Source: a virus
Direction: 5' to 3' (one strand)
Length of the DNA stretch: 64,000 nt
IMG/VR virus record: IMGVR_UViG_3300035698_011327
Span: 1 to 64,000 of that record
The notes beneath the pieces were generated by a model that ran no database searches, had not been told where the DNA came from, and saw nothing but the letters and a program-made list of their open reading frames with translations. A program made the position numbers and the translations under genes. Positions 30,811 to 39,600 of the stretch are shown here, piece after piece (within the stretch, counting starts at the first letter, position 1; every line of letters begins with the position of its first letter).

Positions 30811-30942
30811 ATGGTAGGAAATGGTGCGATTATCATAGCAGGCCGCTTTGTAGCACTATCTTCCGGTTCGACTCCGGTGAGAATGCCTCGGTGGACGCAC
30901 GATGACCTCGTTGCGAGCAAGTTCGACTCTTGCACCGCCTAA
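30811..30942 (+). CDS. Possible 43-residue protein overlapping tRNA-like T arms
   Basis: ATG 30811 follows AAAGGCGGGAGAC, a fair ribosome site, and the frame ends at 30942. The same DNA has two T-arm-like segments (CCGG-TTCGACT-CCGG at 30863 and GCAAG-TTCGACT-CTTGC at 30917) just before a true tRNA. It may be a peptide gene, decayed tRNAs, or both. Confidence 0.3.
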   Translation: MVGNGAIIIAGRFVALSSGSTPVRMPRWTHDDLVASKFDSCTA

Positions 30943-30947
30943 TTAAC

Positions 30948-31023
30948 GGTCTCATAGCTCAGCTGGAAGAGCCTTCGGCTCATAACCGAAATGTCCTTGG
31001 TTCGAACCCAAGTGAGACCACCA
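30948..31023 (+). tRNA. tRNA-Met(CAT)
   Basis: GGTCTCA/TGAGACC acceptor, D arm GCTC/GAGC, anticodon arm TTCGG-CTCATAA-CCGAA, T arm CTTGG-TTCGAAC-CCAAG, ACCA encoded. All stems are perfect, so this is a normal elongator-type tRNA with a CAT anticodon. Confidence 0.9.
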
Positions 31024-31024
31024 T

Positions 31025-31099
31025 AGTCCCATAGCTCAACTGGTAGAGCACATGACTGATAATCGTGGTACTTAAGTTCAATTCTTAATGGGACTACCA
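31025..31099 (+). tRNA. tRNA-Ile(GAT)
   Basis: AGTCCCA/TGGGACT acceptor, anticodon loop CTGATAA (GAT), T arm TTAAG-TTCAATT-CTTAA, CCA encoded. It starts two bases after the tRNA-Met. Confidence 0.9.
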
Positions 31100-31118
31100 A
31101 ACGATAGAAAGGAGAAAG

Positions 31119-31868
31119 ATGGCGAAGAAACTGTATGAACTGTTAGCAACAGAAAGCGAATTGGCAGGGGTATTCAAGAATATTATAACCGAGACAGGGA
31201 CTAATTTCTTGAAGAAAGCAGATCGGTACACTGGGTACCATACAGAAGTCAAATATTTTGACGAGAGTGCTCCAAGAGAAGCAGATACTCACGTTAAAGT
31301 AGACGATACTGTTCCAAGTAAGCTTGCTTATACAGCTGGTCACATTACAGCGTATCTTGACGCCGTATTACAGAAAGAGTCTGCTAACCAAAAAGCCATG
31401 GCTGACGTCGTAATTGACGGCGTGGTTATAGCAACTGATGTACCAGCGACATTCCTTCTTGGGCTTGAAACTAAGTTAAAGAAAGTAAGGGACGAAGTGT
31501 ATGCGAAGATCCCTACATTACAACCCAGTATCCACTGGGATGTAGATACGAACGAGATGGAAGGTGTCTTCAAAAAGAGAGACTCTGATGAGAAATTCAG
31601 AACGAAGAAGATGATGAAGAACCATGTCCGTGCTGCCGCTACCGACAAACATCCTGCTCAAGTCGATGTCTATAATGAGGATGAGAAGATAGCAAGAATC
31701 GTTACGGATACCTGGTGTGGGATGATCTCTTCTGCTGAGAAGTCAAGGCTTTTGAATAAGGTCGATGCTTTAATCAGAGCAGTAAAGACCGCAAGGCAGA
31801 GAGCTAATTCTGTAAAGGTCGATGATGTGAAAATTGGCGAGAAACTTTTTGGTTTTATTAATTCATAA
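31119..31868 (+). CDS. DUF7873-like conserved protein
   Basis: 249 residues. The central pattern ADVVIDG, then DVPATFLLGLE, then RTKKMMKNHVRAAATDKHPAQV fits a widespread phage and bacterial family that I know as DUF7873, of unknown function. Its place between a tRNA pair and a permuted tRNA-like gene, 3 kb from the TROVE gene, invites a link to RNA metabolism, but nothing in the sequence shows it. Confidence 0.65.
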   Translation: MAKKLYELLATESELAGVFKNIITETGTNFLKKADRYTGYHTEVKYFDESAPREADTHVKVDDTVPSKLAYTAGHITAYLDAVLQKESANQKAMADVVIDGVVIATDVPATFLLGLETKLKKVRDEVYAKIPTLQPSIHWDVDTNEMEGVFKKRDSDEKFRTKKMMKNHVRAAATDKHPAQVDVYNEDEKIARIVTDTWCGMISSAEKSRLLNKVDALIRAVKTARQRANSVKVDDVKIGEKLFGFINS

Positions 31869-32030
31869 GATTGGGATAGCGTCAGCTTCAATGCCTTTAA
31901 GAGTCAAGGCGCAAAACAAGCTAACCCCTGAAGGTTAGTCTTGAAACAAAGTCCATGGCTCAAGGTATCAAACTCAGATTCAAATTTAGCGTGAAACCCA
32001 ATAGCTTCAAGGCAGGGTTCTATAGAATTG

Positions 32031-32152
32031 TTGAAAGTCGATACACTACACCCTGGGTCGTGGGTTCGAATCCCTCCCCAGCCCCCAAAAATTATGGCTG
32101 GGTAGCTCAGTGGAAGAGCAAGGGTCTTAATCAAATTGATACGACTTTTCAA
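32031..32152 (+). tRNA. Circularly permuted tRNA-like gene (second copy)
   Basis: The 3' half lies first: anticodon-stem strand ACCCT (32050-32054), T arm around TTCGAAT (32060-32076), acceptor CCCAGCC (32077-32083), then CCCA. Eight bases later comes the 5' half: GGCTGGG (32096-32102), TAGCTC...GAGC D arm and anticodon-stem strand AGGGT (32121-32125). Flanks pair beyond it: TTGAAAGTCG (32031) with CGACTTTTCAA (32142), one bulge. All four cloverleaf stems can form. The anticodon cannot be fixed because the break lies in its loop. Confidence 0.75.
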
Positions 32153-32224
32153 TATACTTCATAGACGAGCCGTCATAACTTATTACGCAATGGTTAATAT
32201 CCATTAAATAAAATGACATAGACA

Positions 32225-32255
32225 GGGGCGGTGGCTCAAGGAATGCTACCGCCCC
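32225..32255 (+). terminator. Strong hairpin GGGGCGGT/ACCGCCCC
   Basis: 8-bp GC-rich stem with further pairing inside, followed by ATTTC. It separates the permuted element from the next tRNA. Confidence 0.55.
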
Positions 32256-32270
32256 ATTTCAAACAGTTAA

Positions 32271-32349
32271 TGCGGGGTGGCCTAGTCCGGTCCAAGGCAT
32301 GTGGCTCATAACCACAAAATCGTGGGTTCGAATCCCACCCCCGCTACCA
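32271..32349 (+). tRNA. tRNA with CAT anticodon, initiator-like end
   Basis: TGCGGGG/CCCCGCT acceptor with an unpaired first position (T-T), D arm GCCT/AAGGC, anticodon arm TGTGG-CTCATAA-CCACA, T arm GTGGG-TTCGAAT-CCCAC, ACCA encoded. A 1-72 mismatch is a hallmark of bacterial initiator tRNA, but the three G-C pairs of the initiator anticodon stem are incomplete. It is either initiator-like Met or a lysidine-type Ile tRNA. Confidence 0.8.
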
Positions 32350-32375
32350 AAAACTAACAGAAGGGAGGTGAATAT

Positions 32376-32825
32376 ATGGAAGGCTTTATTAGCAACGTTA
32401 TTAGCAATATGCTGCCTATCGCTTTAATCTGTGTAGTTGCGTTGATATTTATCTATGCTGCTTCTGGTATCATAATACATTATGTAAGAAAGTCAAATAC
32501 GAAGGACGAAGACAACGAATCCATCAATGTGATTAAGATGGTAAGAGGCATAGCATGTGCTGCAACCTTATTTGTAGGCGTTCTTGCAGGTGTAGTTTTT
32601 GCTGTTTTCTTATCGAATCCTTTTGGTAGCAATAAAGAAGTTATGCCTAGGGCAATCTCTGACGAATCTTTTTCTTCTCCAGCTAAAGCTGAAATTAAAG
32701 TATCAAACAAGATAGCTGTTAGTGAAAAAGCAGTTGAGCTGAAGAAAGATGCTACGGCTAATAACAATGCTGCTATGTCCGAGATCGACAAGTTGGTCAA
32801 TGATTCTGCGGTAAAAGCAGAATAA
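32376..32825 (+). CDS. Two-helix membrane protein
   Basis: 149 residues with membrane helices near 13-33 (PIALICVVALIFIYAASGII) and near 55-78 (ATLFVGVLAGVVFAVFL), then an Ala/Lys-rich tail. RBS AGGGAGGTGAATAT. Its stop is 32 nt before an SPFH-type gene, so the two may form a membrane complex. Confidence 0.7.
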   Translation: MEGFISNVISNMLPIALICVVALIFIYAASGIIIHYVRKSNTKDEDNESINVIKMVRGIACAATLFVGVLAGVVFAVFLSNPFGSNKEVMPRAISDESFSSPAKAEIKVSNKIAVSEKAVELKKDATANNNAAMSEIDKLVNDSAVKAE

Positions 32826-32854
32826 ACAAAACGCCTTAATAGGAGGAAGTGAAA

Positions 32855-33778
32855 ATGAAAAAGGGGCTATTTATTTTAATCGCTGTTATTATGTCGGCGT
32901 TTTTTCTGGTTAGATGCGGTAATGTTGTCCCGCCTGGGATGACAGTCATCATCGTAAAGCCTGATGGCGAGACTACCATCCACAAGAATGGGGCTTACAA
33001 AGCTTGGAACAGAGACAGAGCCTATTTTGTAGATGGCAAATTGAAGTCTTTTAAAAAGGACTTGAAGATACTTTGTGCTGACGATATCAATATGAGCGTA
33101 AGTGTAAAGTGGGTTGGGTCTTTTCTTGTTACAGACCAGACAATCAGTGTCATAAAGGCAAAGGTTCCTGCTAAGACTGCTAATATAGAAGGCAATGAAG
33201 TCCAGCAGCTATCTCTCGATGCGTTCTTTAGGATTGCGATGGCAGATATCATGTCAAGTATTACACGTGATACCGTATCGCCTTATAACACAGATAACAT
33301 CAGAGAGCAAAGAGACGTTATCCGTCAGGCTATAAAGAAAGAATTTCTTAAGCGGATGAAAGAGTTGAAGTATCCTATATCAACTGCCGACCTGCTTATA
33401 ACGAATCTTGATTATCCTAAAAATGTAACGGCGATGAGACAAAAGATCAAGCATGCTGAGCTAGCGGACTTAGAGAACGCTGCGATAGCAAAGGCGAATG
33501 TTGCTAAAGCTAAACGTGACGCTGAGCTTGAATCTGAGAGAGGCAAGGCGAGTATCGTTAAAGCCAAGATCGATGCTGCCGCTAACAAAATCAGATCGAC
33601 AAGTCTTACTCCAGCCATCCTTGCCGTAAAGCAACTTGAGACTTTAGTGACGCTTGCTCAAGGAACAAACAACACAGTCGTTGTAATCCCCTTTGATGCA
33701 ATCAGGCCTGGTGGTCTACAAGATACGATCCTGATGAAAAGCGCAATTGATAACGGGAAAAGGATAGCGACGAAATAG
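32855..33778 (+). CDS. SPFH/band-7-like membrane-anchored protein
   Basis: 307 residues from ATG 32855. Signal-like helix (GLFILIAVIMSAFFLVRCG) with a cysteine that could be lipidated, though the -1 Arg makes the lipobox atypical. A beta-rich band-7 domain follows, then a long Ala/Lys/Glu-rich helix (residues 205-250), as in prohibitin/HflC/stomatin proteins. Phage SPFH proteins may form rings that control membrane proteases or exclusion. Confidence 0.75.
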   Translation: MKKGLFILIAVIMSAFFLVRCGNVVPPGMTVIIVKPDGETTIHKNGAYKAWNRDRAYFVDGKLKSFKKDLKILCADDINMSVSVKWVGSFLVTDQTISVIKAKVPAKTANIEGNEVQQLSLDAFFRIAMADIMSSITRDTVSPYNTDNIREQRDVIRQAIKKEFLKRMKELKYPISTADLLITNLDYPKNVTAMRQKIKHAELADLENAAIAKANVAKAKRDAELESERGKASIVKAKIDAAANKIRSTSLTPAILAVKQLETLVTLAQGTNNTVVVIPFDAIRPGGLQDTILMKSAIDNGKRIATK

Positions 33779-33797
33779 TTTTTAGTCAGAAGGGGTG

Positions 33798-33812
33798 GCA
33801 TCCGGTGGATGC
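33798..33812 (+). terminator. Small hairpin after the SPFH gene
   Basis: GCATCC-GGT-GGATGC perfect stem followed by a pyrimidine-rich TCCTCCTT, just upstream of tRNA-His. Confidence 0.45.
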
Positions 33813-33820
33813 TCCTCCTT

Positions 33821-33896
33821 GTGGCCGAAGGCAACTTGATGCGCCGATGGGATGTGGCCCCATTGTAAGAGGGTTTGAATCCCTCCGGTCACCCCA
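33821..33896 (+). tRNA. tRNA-His(GTG)
   Basis: GTGGCCG/CGGTCAC acceptor, anticodon arm ATGGG-ATGTGGC-CCCAT (GTG), T arm GAGGG-TTTGAAT-CCCTC, CCA encoded. The discriminator is C73, the known identity base of bacterial tRNA-His. The D stem has three pairs. Confidence 0.85.
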
Positions 33897-33899
33897 CTA

Positions 33900-33974
33900 G
33901 CTCCGGTCGTCTAACGGTAAGGATATGGGCCTTTCACGCCCACGATCAGAGTTCGATTCTCTGTCGGAGCACCA
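33900..33974 (+). tRNA. tRNA-Glu(TTC)
   Basis: GCTCCGG/TCGGAGC acceptor, anticodon loop CTTTCAC (TTC), T arm AGAG-TTCGATT-CTCT, ACCA encoded. It starts 3 nt after tRNA-His. Confidence 0.9.
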
Positions 33975-33983
33975 AAGGAGTAT

Positions 33984-34175
33984 ATGGACCACGGAGATGT
34001 ACCTCTCACTCCACCTGAGATAGTCAAACGGAGAGCAAGGTTAGAAAATTTTCGAGTGAGAAGAAAAAAATTCAAGGAGAATTGGCGTATAACTAAATAT
34101 AGGATAGGAGATAATAAAAGTGAGGGATATAAGACTGTTGAAAGGCAAAGTAGGGATAATTCTACCAACATGTAA
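33984..34175 (+). CDS. Small basic protein overlapping glycosyltransferase start
   Basis: ATG 33984 follows AAAGGAGTAT. 63 residues, very rich in Arg/Lys. It overlaps the next gene's GTG start by 56 nt in another frame. A good ribosome site supports it. It could also be the leader of the next gene. Confidence 0.5.
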   Translation: MDHGDVPLTPPEIVKRRARLENFRVRRKKFKENWRITKYRIGDNKSEGYKTVERQSRDNSTNM

Positions 34176-35022
34176 CCCTGATGTCGTTTTCAAAGACCTG
34201 CTTCCATCCGTCAAATATATTTCTGAGTTATCAGATATAGCGACATTCCTTATAAACTTCAACGGCCCTGAATGGGATAGCATAAAGATTGAAGAATGTG
34301 TTCGGCAGCTAAACGACTTTGGATTTGTAGTCAAGTGGGATCATACAGGCATATGGGATAGACCTATAAAGCTAATTATGATGAGAGAGCTTACGGCTGC
34401 TCTTGAACCTAACTGCGACCTATATCTTTTTGTAGACGATGACTTTAGATTTGTTGAGAAGACAGCCAAGTATCCTTTCTCATCCGGTGAGAGATACCTT
34501 CACTCTATAGACTACATAATGAGATTCCCTAAGTGCGGCGTGCTTAATACAAAATCCTTCCTTGGCGGTGCTCACCAGAAACTCAAGATAATAAATACTA
34601 AAGATGATATGGTCGCAACGAATCGTGGCCTATTCCTCCGAAACATGATAGACCACGGATTCTTCTTAGCGCCAGAAGACACATGGGATATACCTGGCGG
34701 GTTAGAAGAAACTCTGATGTCGATGTGTCGAGTCGAGAGAGGGTATTGGTGCGGAAAACAGATGACAAACCCGACTGTTCACATAACAGGAAAATTATCT
34801 GATTACGATAATAAGCCTGAGAATTTCCATAACATAAGCTTAATCGATAATAACATAGGTGATTATCTTAGAAGGCGGTATGACGATTGGGAATGGATGT
34901 ACGAAGAAAAACGTTGGCCTAAAAAACTGTGGGAGATGTATGCTAAGAACGGTGGCCTTGATATGAAACCGGCTGATCCAAAATATACAGTGGATTATGC
35001 TGAGCTTTATCCAAATTGGTAA
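34120..35022 (+). CDS. GT-A-type glycosyltransferase-like protein
   Basis: 300 residues, GTG start after TAGGAGATAATAAAA. The N terminus (KVGIILPTCNPD) and the metal-binding LYLFVDDDFRF near residue 107 fit a GT-A fold glycosyltransferase using a nucleotide sugar. It may modify phage DNA, host glycans or virion proteins. The other GT-like gene at 54677 lies in the tail region. Confidence 0.7.
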   Translation: MRDIRLLKGKVGIILPTCNPDVVFKDLLPSVKYISELSDIATFLINFNGPEWDSIKIEECVRQLNDFGFVVKWDHTGIWDRPIKLIMMRELTAALEPNCDLYLFVDDDFRFVEKTAKYPFSSGERYLHSIDYIMRFPKCGVLNTKSFLGGAHQKLKIINTKDDMVATNRGLFLRNMIDHGFFLAPEDTWDIPGGLEETLMSMCRVERGYWCGKQMTNPTVHITGKLSDYDNKPENFHNISLIDNNIGDYLRRRYDDWEWMYEEKRWPKKLWEMYAKNGGLDMKPADPKYTVDYAELYPNW

Positions 35023-35029
35023 CTTTAAT

Positions 35030-35222
35030 ATGAATAAGAAACCAAAAAGACAAGATAGCTGATCTTTGCGTACACCTTGAGAACAAGTACAAGTATCCAG
35101 AGACGGACAACGTAGTTGCTCTTAAGCTGGCTATAGAGAATGACGAAGAAGCTGTAGTCAAGCTTGCTAACAACTGGGGAGAAAAAGAAAGAGGCGAGTT
35201 GCCTTTGGCGGCTTGTATGTAG
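35030..35222 (+). pseudogene. Frameshifted small gene remnant
   Basis: ATG 35030 opens 10 codons to a TGA. In the +1 frame, starting at the AAAAAGAC run, a good protein-like stretch continues to 35222 (IADLCVHLENKYKYPETDN). One extra base in the A5 run would explain it, so this is a broken gene, a sequencing error or a frameshift site. No ribosome site is evident. Confidence 0.45.
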
Positions 35223-35227
35223 AATTT

Positions 35228-35330
35228 GTGGCAGTGGCTGAATAGAGCAGAGACTGAAGAGTGAACCTCATCTCAAAGCACTCCGTCACGGAGATCCATA
35301 AAGGTACAGGTTAAAGTCCTGTCTGCCACT
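35228..35330 (+). tRNA. Divergent class II tRNA-like gene
   Basis: GTGGCAG (35228-35234) pairs with CTGCCAC (35323-35329). A T arm ACAGG-TTAAAGT-CCTGT lacks the usual TTCRA loop. A CTCCG-TCA-CGGAG hairpin fits a long variable arm as in Leu/Ser tRNAs. The D loop lacks GG and the anticodon arm is not clear (GAGA/TCTC closes a 17-nt loop). No CCA is encoded. It may be degenerate or a tRNA mimic. Confidence 0.5.
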
Positions 35331-35337
35331 TAACAGC

Positions 35338-35414
35338 GTATCGGTAGCTCAACTAGGTAGAGCGCTGGACTCCAAACCCAGTGGTTGAAGGTTCGATTCC
35401 TTCCCGGTGCGCCA
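35338..35414 (+). tRNA. tRNA-Trp(CCA)
   Basis: GTATCGG/CCGGTGC acceptor with G-U pairs, D arm GCTC/GAGC, anticodon loop CTCCAAA (CCA), T arm GAAGG-TTCGATT-CCTTC, 3' GCCA encoded. One A-C mismatch closes the anticodon stem. Confidence 0.9.
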
Positions 35415-35432
35415 ACCTTAAAAGGAGGCAAT

Positions 35433-35702
35433 GTGAAAATTGAAGGTGAGTTCAGAACAGACTTTATTGAGTTATTTAGGTTATATACATTTATCATTAA
35501 GATAACACATGCGCAGTCTTCCCCATTCATCGTCGTGACTCCAAAAAAGATGGAGATGTTTACTCACGTCACGACTCTTATAAACTCGAAATATAACAAG
35601 AATACTGTTGTGTTACAATCCTGGCCTGGTAGCTACAAGACTGATTGTTTTGTATTTACCCTTGGTGATCTAAGAGATTATGCTTCAATACATTCGTGGT
35701 AA
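35433..35702 (+). CDS. Small protein, unknown
   Basis: GTG 35433 is 6 nt from AAAAGGAGG. 89 residues, mixed alpha/beta. Upstream in-frame starts would run through tRNA-Trp and are rejected. No family is recognised. Confidence 0.65.
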   Translation: MKIEGEFRTDFIELFRLYTFIIKITHAQSSPFIVVTPKKMEMFTHVTTLINSKYNKNTVVLQSWPGSYKTDCFVFTLGDLRDYASIHSW

Positions 35703-35722
35703 ATAATAAGAGGAGGTGAATT

Positions 35723-36271
35723 ATGAGTCAATGGACTCATGTAAACGGTAACATCCGATACGATTCTATGGCCCACGCTGGATCAACTATTGGAGGGAAT
35801 AAGACAGAAGAAGAACATGCTGTAGAAAAAGCAGCTAGGTGCGAGCAAATCGATCTTATTTTCTTCCAAGAAATCAAAGAGATATTAGGGGAGATGATAG
35901 GCTACGAGCACGTTGGCTTATTTGGAGAGGATGGCGGGAACTGTCCTCAATCTCACATCCCGTGCGGTAGTGAAGGCAGTATAGAATACGAGGCAATTAA
36001 ATGTGATCGTGGATATAATGTTATTATTTGGGGCGACCTTCGCAACTACGGGGATTCAGACACGAAGAAGGAAATCTTCCCGTGGTTCGAAAAGGTGATA
36101 GCCGGTGAGCTTACCGACCTTATCTTTGTTAGATCTGCTATCCTTCACGTCCAAGTGGAATATGGAAATGATTATATCATTCTTAGGGACGATGATTCAA
36201 TAGGGGATAAAGATAGGCCCCGTACCATAGTTCACGATCTTGGTAAGAAAAACCGGAAATTACAGATATAA
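35723..36271 (+). CDS. Conserved-looking protein, unknown
   Basis: 182 residues, ATG after AAGAGGAGGTGAATT. Contains GGNCPQSHIPCGS, possibly a metal or catalytic loop, then an alpha/beta segment. No family is recognised. Confidence 0.65.
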   Translation: MSQWTHVNGNIRYDSMAHAGSTIGGNKTEEEHAVEKAARCEQIDLIFFQEIKEILGEMIGYEHVGLFGEDGGNCPQSHIPCGSEGSIEYEAIKCDRGYNVIIWGDLRNYGDSDTKKEIFPWFEKVIAGELTDLIFVRSAILHVQVEYGNDYIILRDDDSIGDKDRPRTIVHDLGKKNRKLQI

Positions 36272-36281
36272 CTAATAAAGT

Positions 36282-36358
36282 CTTGGTGTAGCCGAGTCTG
36301 GTACGGCACCTGCCCTGGGAGCAGGGGATCGGGGGTTCAAATCCCTCCACCGAGACCA
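36282..36358 (+). tRNA. tRNA-Pro(TGG)
   Basis: CTTGGTG/CACCGAG acceptor, D arm with GG, anticodon arm CCTGC-CCTGGGA-GCAGG (anticodon TGG with G37, and C instead of T at position 33), T arm around TTCAAAT, ACCA encoded. Confidence 0.85.
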
Positions 36359-36374
36359 ATTAAAAGGAGAAGAA

Positions 36375-36677
36375 ATGATAGTTAACGGGAAAGAATATCC
36401 TCTATGGAGTCAATTTATAGAGAAAAAAGCAGACTTCATAGGGAAGAAACTTGTTTCTATTGATGAGGGTCAAGAAGCACAGACAATAGTGACAGATCTA
36501 ACATTAGAACCAAATGGTAAAGACTCTGCCATGTTCCGAGTACACGGCAAAGATTTCAATTGCGGTTTCGATGTTCATCATGGTGGTATATCTGGAGATG
36601 CTGAAGGAGTAGAACAAGGCTATATATCATTTTCATCTACATACTGTGGGACGTTTAGGATATACCATGCTAAATAA
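36375..36677 (+). CDS. Small protein upstream of polymerase, unknown
   Basis: 100 residues, ATG after AAAAGGAGAAGAA. Its end overlaps the polymerase start by 11 nt. Beta-rich, no family recognised. It may be co-translated with the polymerase. Confidence 0.65.
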   Translation: MIVNGKEYPLWSQFIEKKADFIGKKLVSIDEGQEAQTIVTDLTLEPNGKDSAMFRVHGKDFNCGFDVHHGGISGDAEGVEQGYISFSSTYCGTFRIYHAK

Positions 36678-39600
36678 AGATTTTTGTCACTTACATCTCC
36701 ATACACAATATTCACTTCTAGACGGTTTTGGCACAGCGGCTATGTATGCCAAAAGAGCATCTGAGTTAGGGTTTACTCATATGGCTATCACTGATCATGG
36801 AGGGGTTGATGGTGTTATAGAATTTCAAAAAGCCTGTAAAGAAGAAGGGATCAAAAGCATTATAGGCTGCGAGGGGTACATCGTACCTGATATTTCTGTT
36901 AAAGAGAAAGAAAAGAAGTACCACATTACACTACTTGTTAAGAATGAAGTAGGCTGGAAAAATCTCCTTCAGCTTCTTACCATAGCAAACATCCAAGGGT
37001 TCTACTATAAGCCACGGTTCGATCCACAAACCCTTCTAGACTATTGCGAAGGGCTTGTTGTGATGAGTGCGTGCGCTTCTACTTTCCTTAATATGGGGAA
37101 CGTAATTGAAAAACCCTCTAGACCTGCAAGGGGCAGAAGATTAGACATGGCCCCAACTTTAGATACGATGGGCATAGACTTGATGCTACAGCTTAAAGAG
37201 AGAACCGATGTAGCGATAGAGATCATGCCTCTTGATCTTAAAGAGCAGATAGAAGTGAACAAGATGTCGATAGAGATAGCTAAAGAGAATGATATAATGC
37301 TCGTTGCTACTAACGACTGTCATTATCCTTTGGCTGAGCACTCTAAGCTTCAAGAAGTTCTGCTATGTATGCAAACCAAATCAAAATGGTCTAACCCTGA
37401 TAGGTGGAAATTTGATATAGACGATCTATATCTAAAGACGGCTGATGAGATGATAGATTCGTTCGCTGAACAAGGCGTAGTTAGTCGTGAGGATGTCGGA
37501 GTAGCATTATTGAATACAATGACTATAGCGGAGCTATGTGACTTCGAAATAGAAGCAAGAGAACCAAACTTGCCCAGAGTCCACGTATCTAAGTATCCAG
37601 ATTTCAGCGAAGATGACCAGATTATAAGACTTGTCCTTGATGGCTTGGATAGCAGGGCTGAAGATCACGAGTGGATAAAGAACGATATAGCAGCATATCA
37701 AGAAAGAATAGAAGAAGAACTTGAGCAGATTATGCCAAAGTTCACAAGATACTTTCTTGTCGTGTGGGAGCTTGTACATTGGTGTGAAAAAGAGAAAATA
37801 ATGGTGGGGCCGGGGCGTGGATCTAGTGGAGGTTGCTTAGTTGCTTACTGCTTAGGGATAACGGACGTTGACCCTTTAAAGTACGACCTTGTATTCTCAA
37901 GGTTCATATCTCCAGGCAGAATCGATTTACCTGATATTGATATGGACTTCGAAGATAGAAGGCGAGAGGATGTCAAGAAGCATCTTGCCGATATCTACGG
38001 GAAGTGGAACGTCATAGAAGTCTCTACCTTCCTGAAAATGCACGGTAGAGGAGCAATAAGAGACGTCAGCAGAGTTTTCGATATACCATTATACGAAGTG
38101 AAGAAAGCAGCAGAATGTATCGTTACAAGATCGGGTGGTGATGTTCGGGCTGACTTTTCTATCGAAGATGCCTTCAACACATTTGAAGATGGGATAGCCT
38201 TTAAAGCAAAATACCCAGAAGTGACTAAGATGGCTATGTCTTTTGAAGGACAGATAAAATCTGCTGGTAGACATGCCGCAGCTACGTGCGTATCAGAGAC
38301 AGACTTAAGGTTAGGAGAAAATGCTAATTTTGTAGTCAGGAATAAAAAGAATGTCTGTAACTGGGCCAAAGAAGATGCTGAATATATGGGCCTAATGAAG
38401 CTTGATATATTAGGGCTGAACTCTTTGACGATCTTGAGTGAAACAAAAGACCTTGTTAAGGATAGGCACGGGATAAATATAAACTACAATCTCATAGACT
38501 TGGACGATGAGAGATTGTATGTAGAGTTCATAGCTGGGAATACGATAGGCATATTCCAGTTTAGCTCTAATAGCATGATGAAGTTATGTCGAGATATCAA
38601 AGGAGATTGTTTCGATGAAGTTGTAGCCCTCAATGCCCTTCATAGGCCTGGTGCTCTACGAAGTGGTTTTACGCAAATATATAGAGATCGTAAATTTGGC
38701 GCTCAAGACGTTGAGTATGCCCACCCGTGGATAGAAGGGATAACCAAGGATACCCAAGGTCTGATCATCTATCAAGAGCAAGCGATGCGCTTGATGTATG
38801 AGCTCGGTGGACTTACTTGGAAGACCGCAGACACTATCCGTAAGGTAATCAGTAAATCGAAGGGCGTTGAGGAATTCATGAAGTTCGAACAGCAATTTAT
38901 AGATGGCTGTAAAGAACGGGATACCCTTAATAAAGCAGAAGCTATGATAGTTTTCGGTGAGCTTAAGAATATGGGCAGCTATAGTTTTAATAAGTGTTTA
39001 CGGGGGGTTACGTCCCTTATAAGATCTGCTGCCGGGAAGCATAGCAAAAAACAAGAGATAACTGTTGAAGAATTATACAAGAGATGGAACTCTAAAGCTC
39101 AAGTAGGGACAAAATACAGAGACCCAAAAAGGGGTCTAAAGATTATGCAAGTTGATCCTGATGGCAGAGTAAGGCCAGCAAAAATAAAGGCTATCCACAG
39201 GAACGGAACAAGAAGGACAATAGCAAGGATAACGACTGAGTCTGGCAAGCAGATAGACGCTACGATGAATCATAGGTTCCTCACAGATAAAGGATACGTT
39301 TTGGTTGGAGAGCTTAAAGTTGGCGATCTTATGGCTATAATGGGAGAAAAAGAAGAACATATTAAAAAGGGAGAGCCGCACAACCAAAAAACTACATATG
39401 ATGGATGTGGATTTCAAAAGGGAAAAGATAACATATCTTATATAGATGGCAGAGCTAAATATTTCAAAGAAGGGAAGAAAGCAGTAATAAAAAGAGCAGA
39501 TGGGAAATGTGAAAATTGTAAAATAGAGATAGAGGGTGTGTGTGAATGCTGCCACCAGAAAATAAAATATGGTAGGCCTGAGATAGCCCACATTGAAAAT

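Noticed and set aside
31870-32160. Natural permuted group I intron around the second permuted tRNA
   Set aside because: The intron end before the 3' exon is not G and no convincing P7 or guanosine-binding core is visible. Only the tRNA-like halves and flanking helices are supported.
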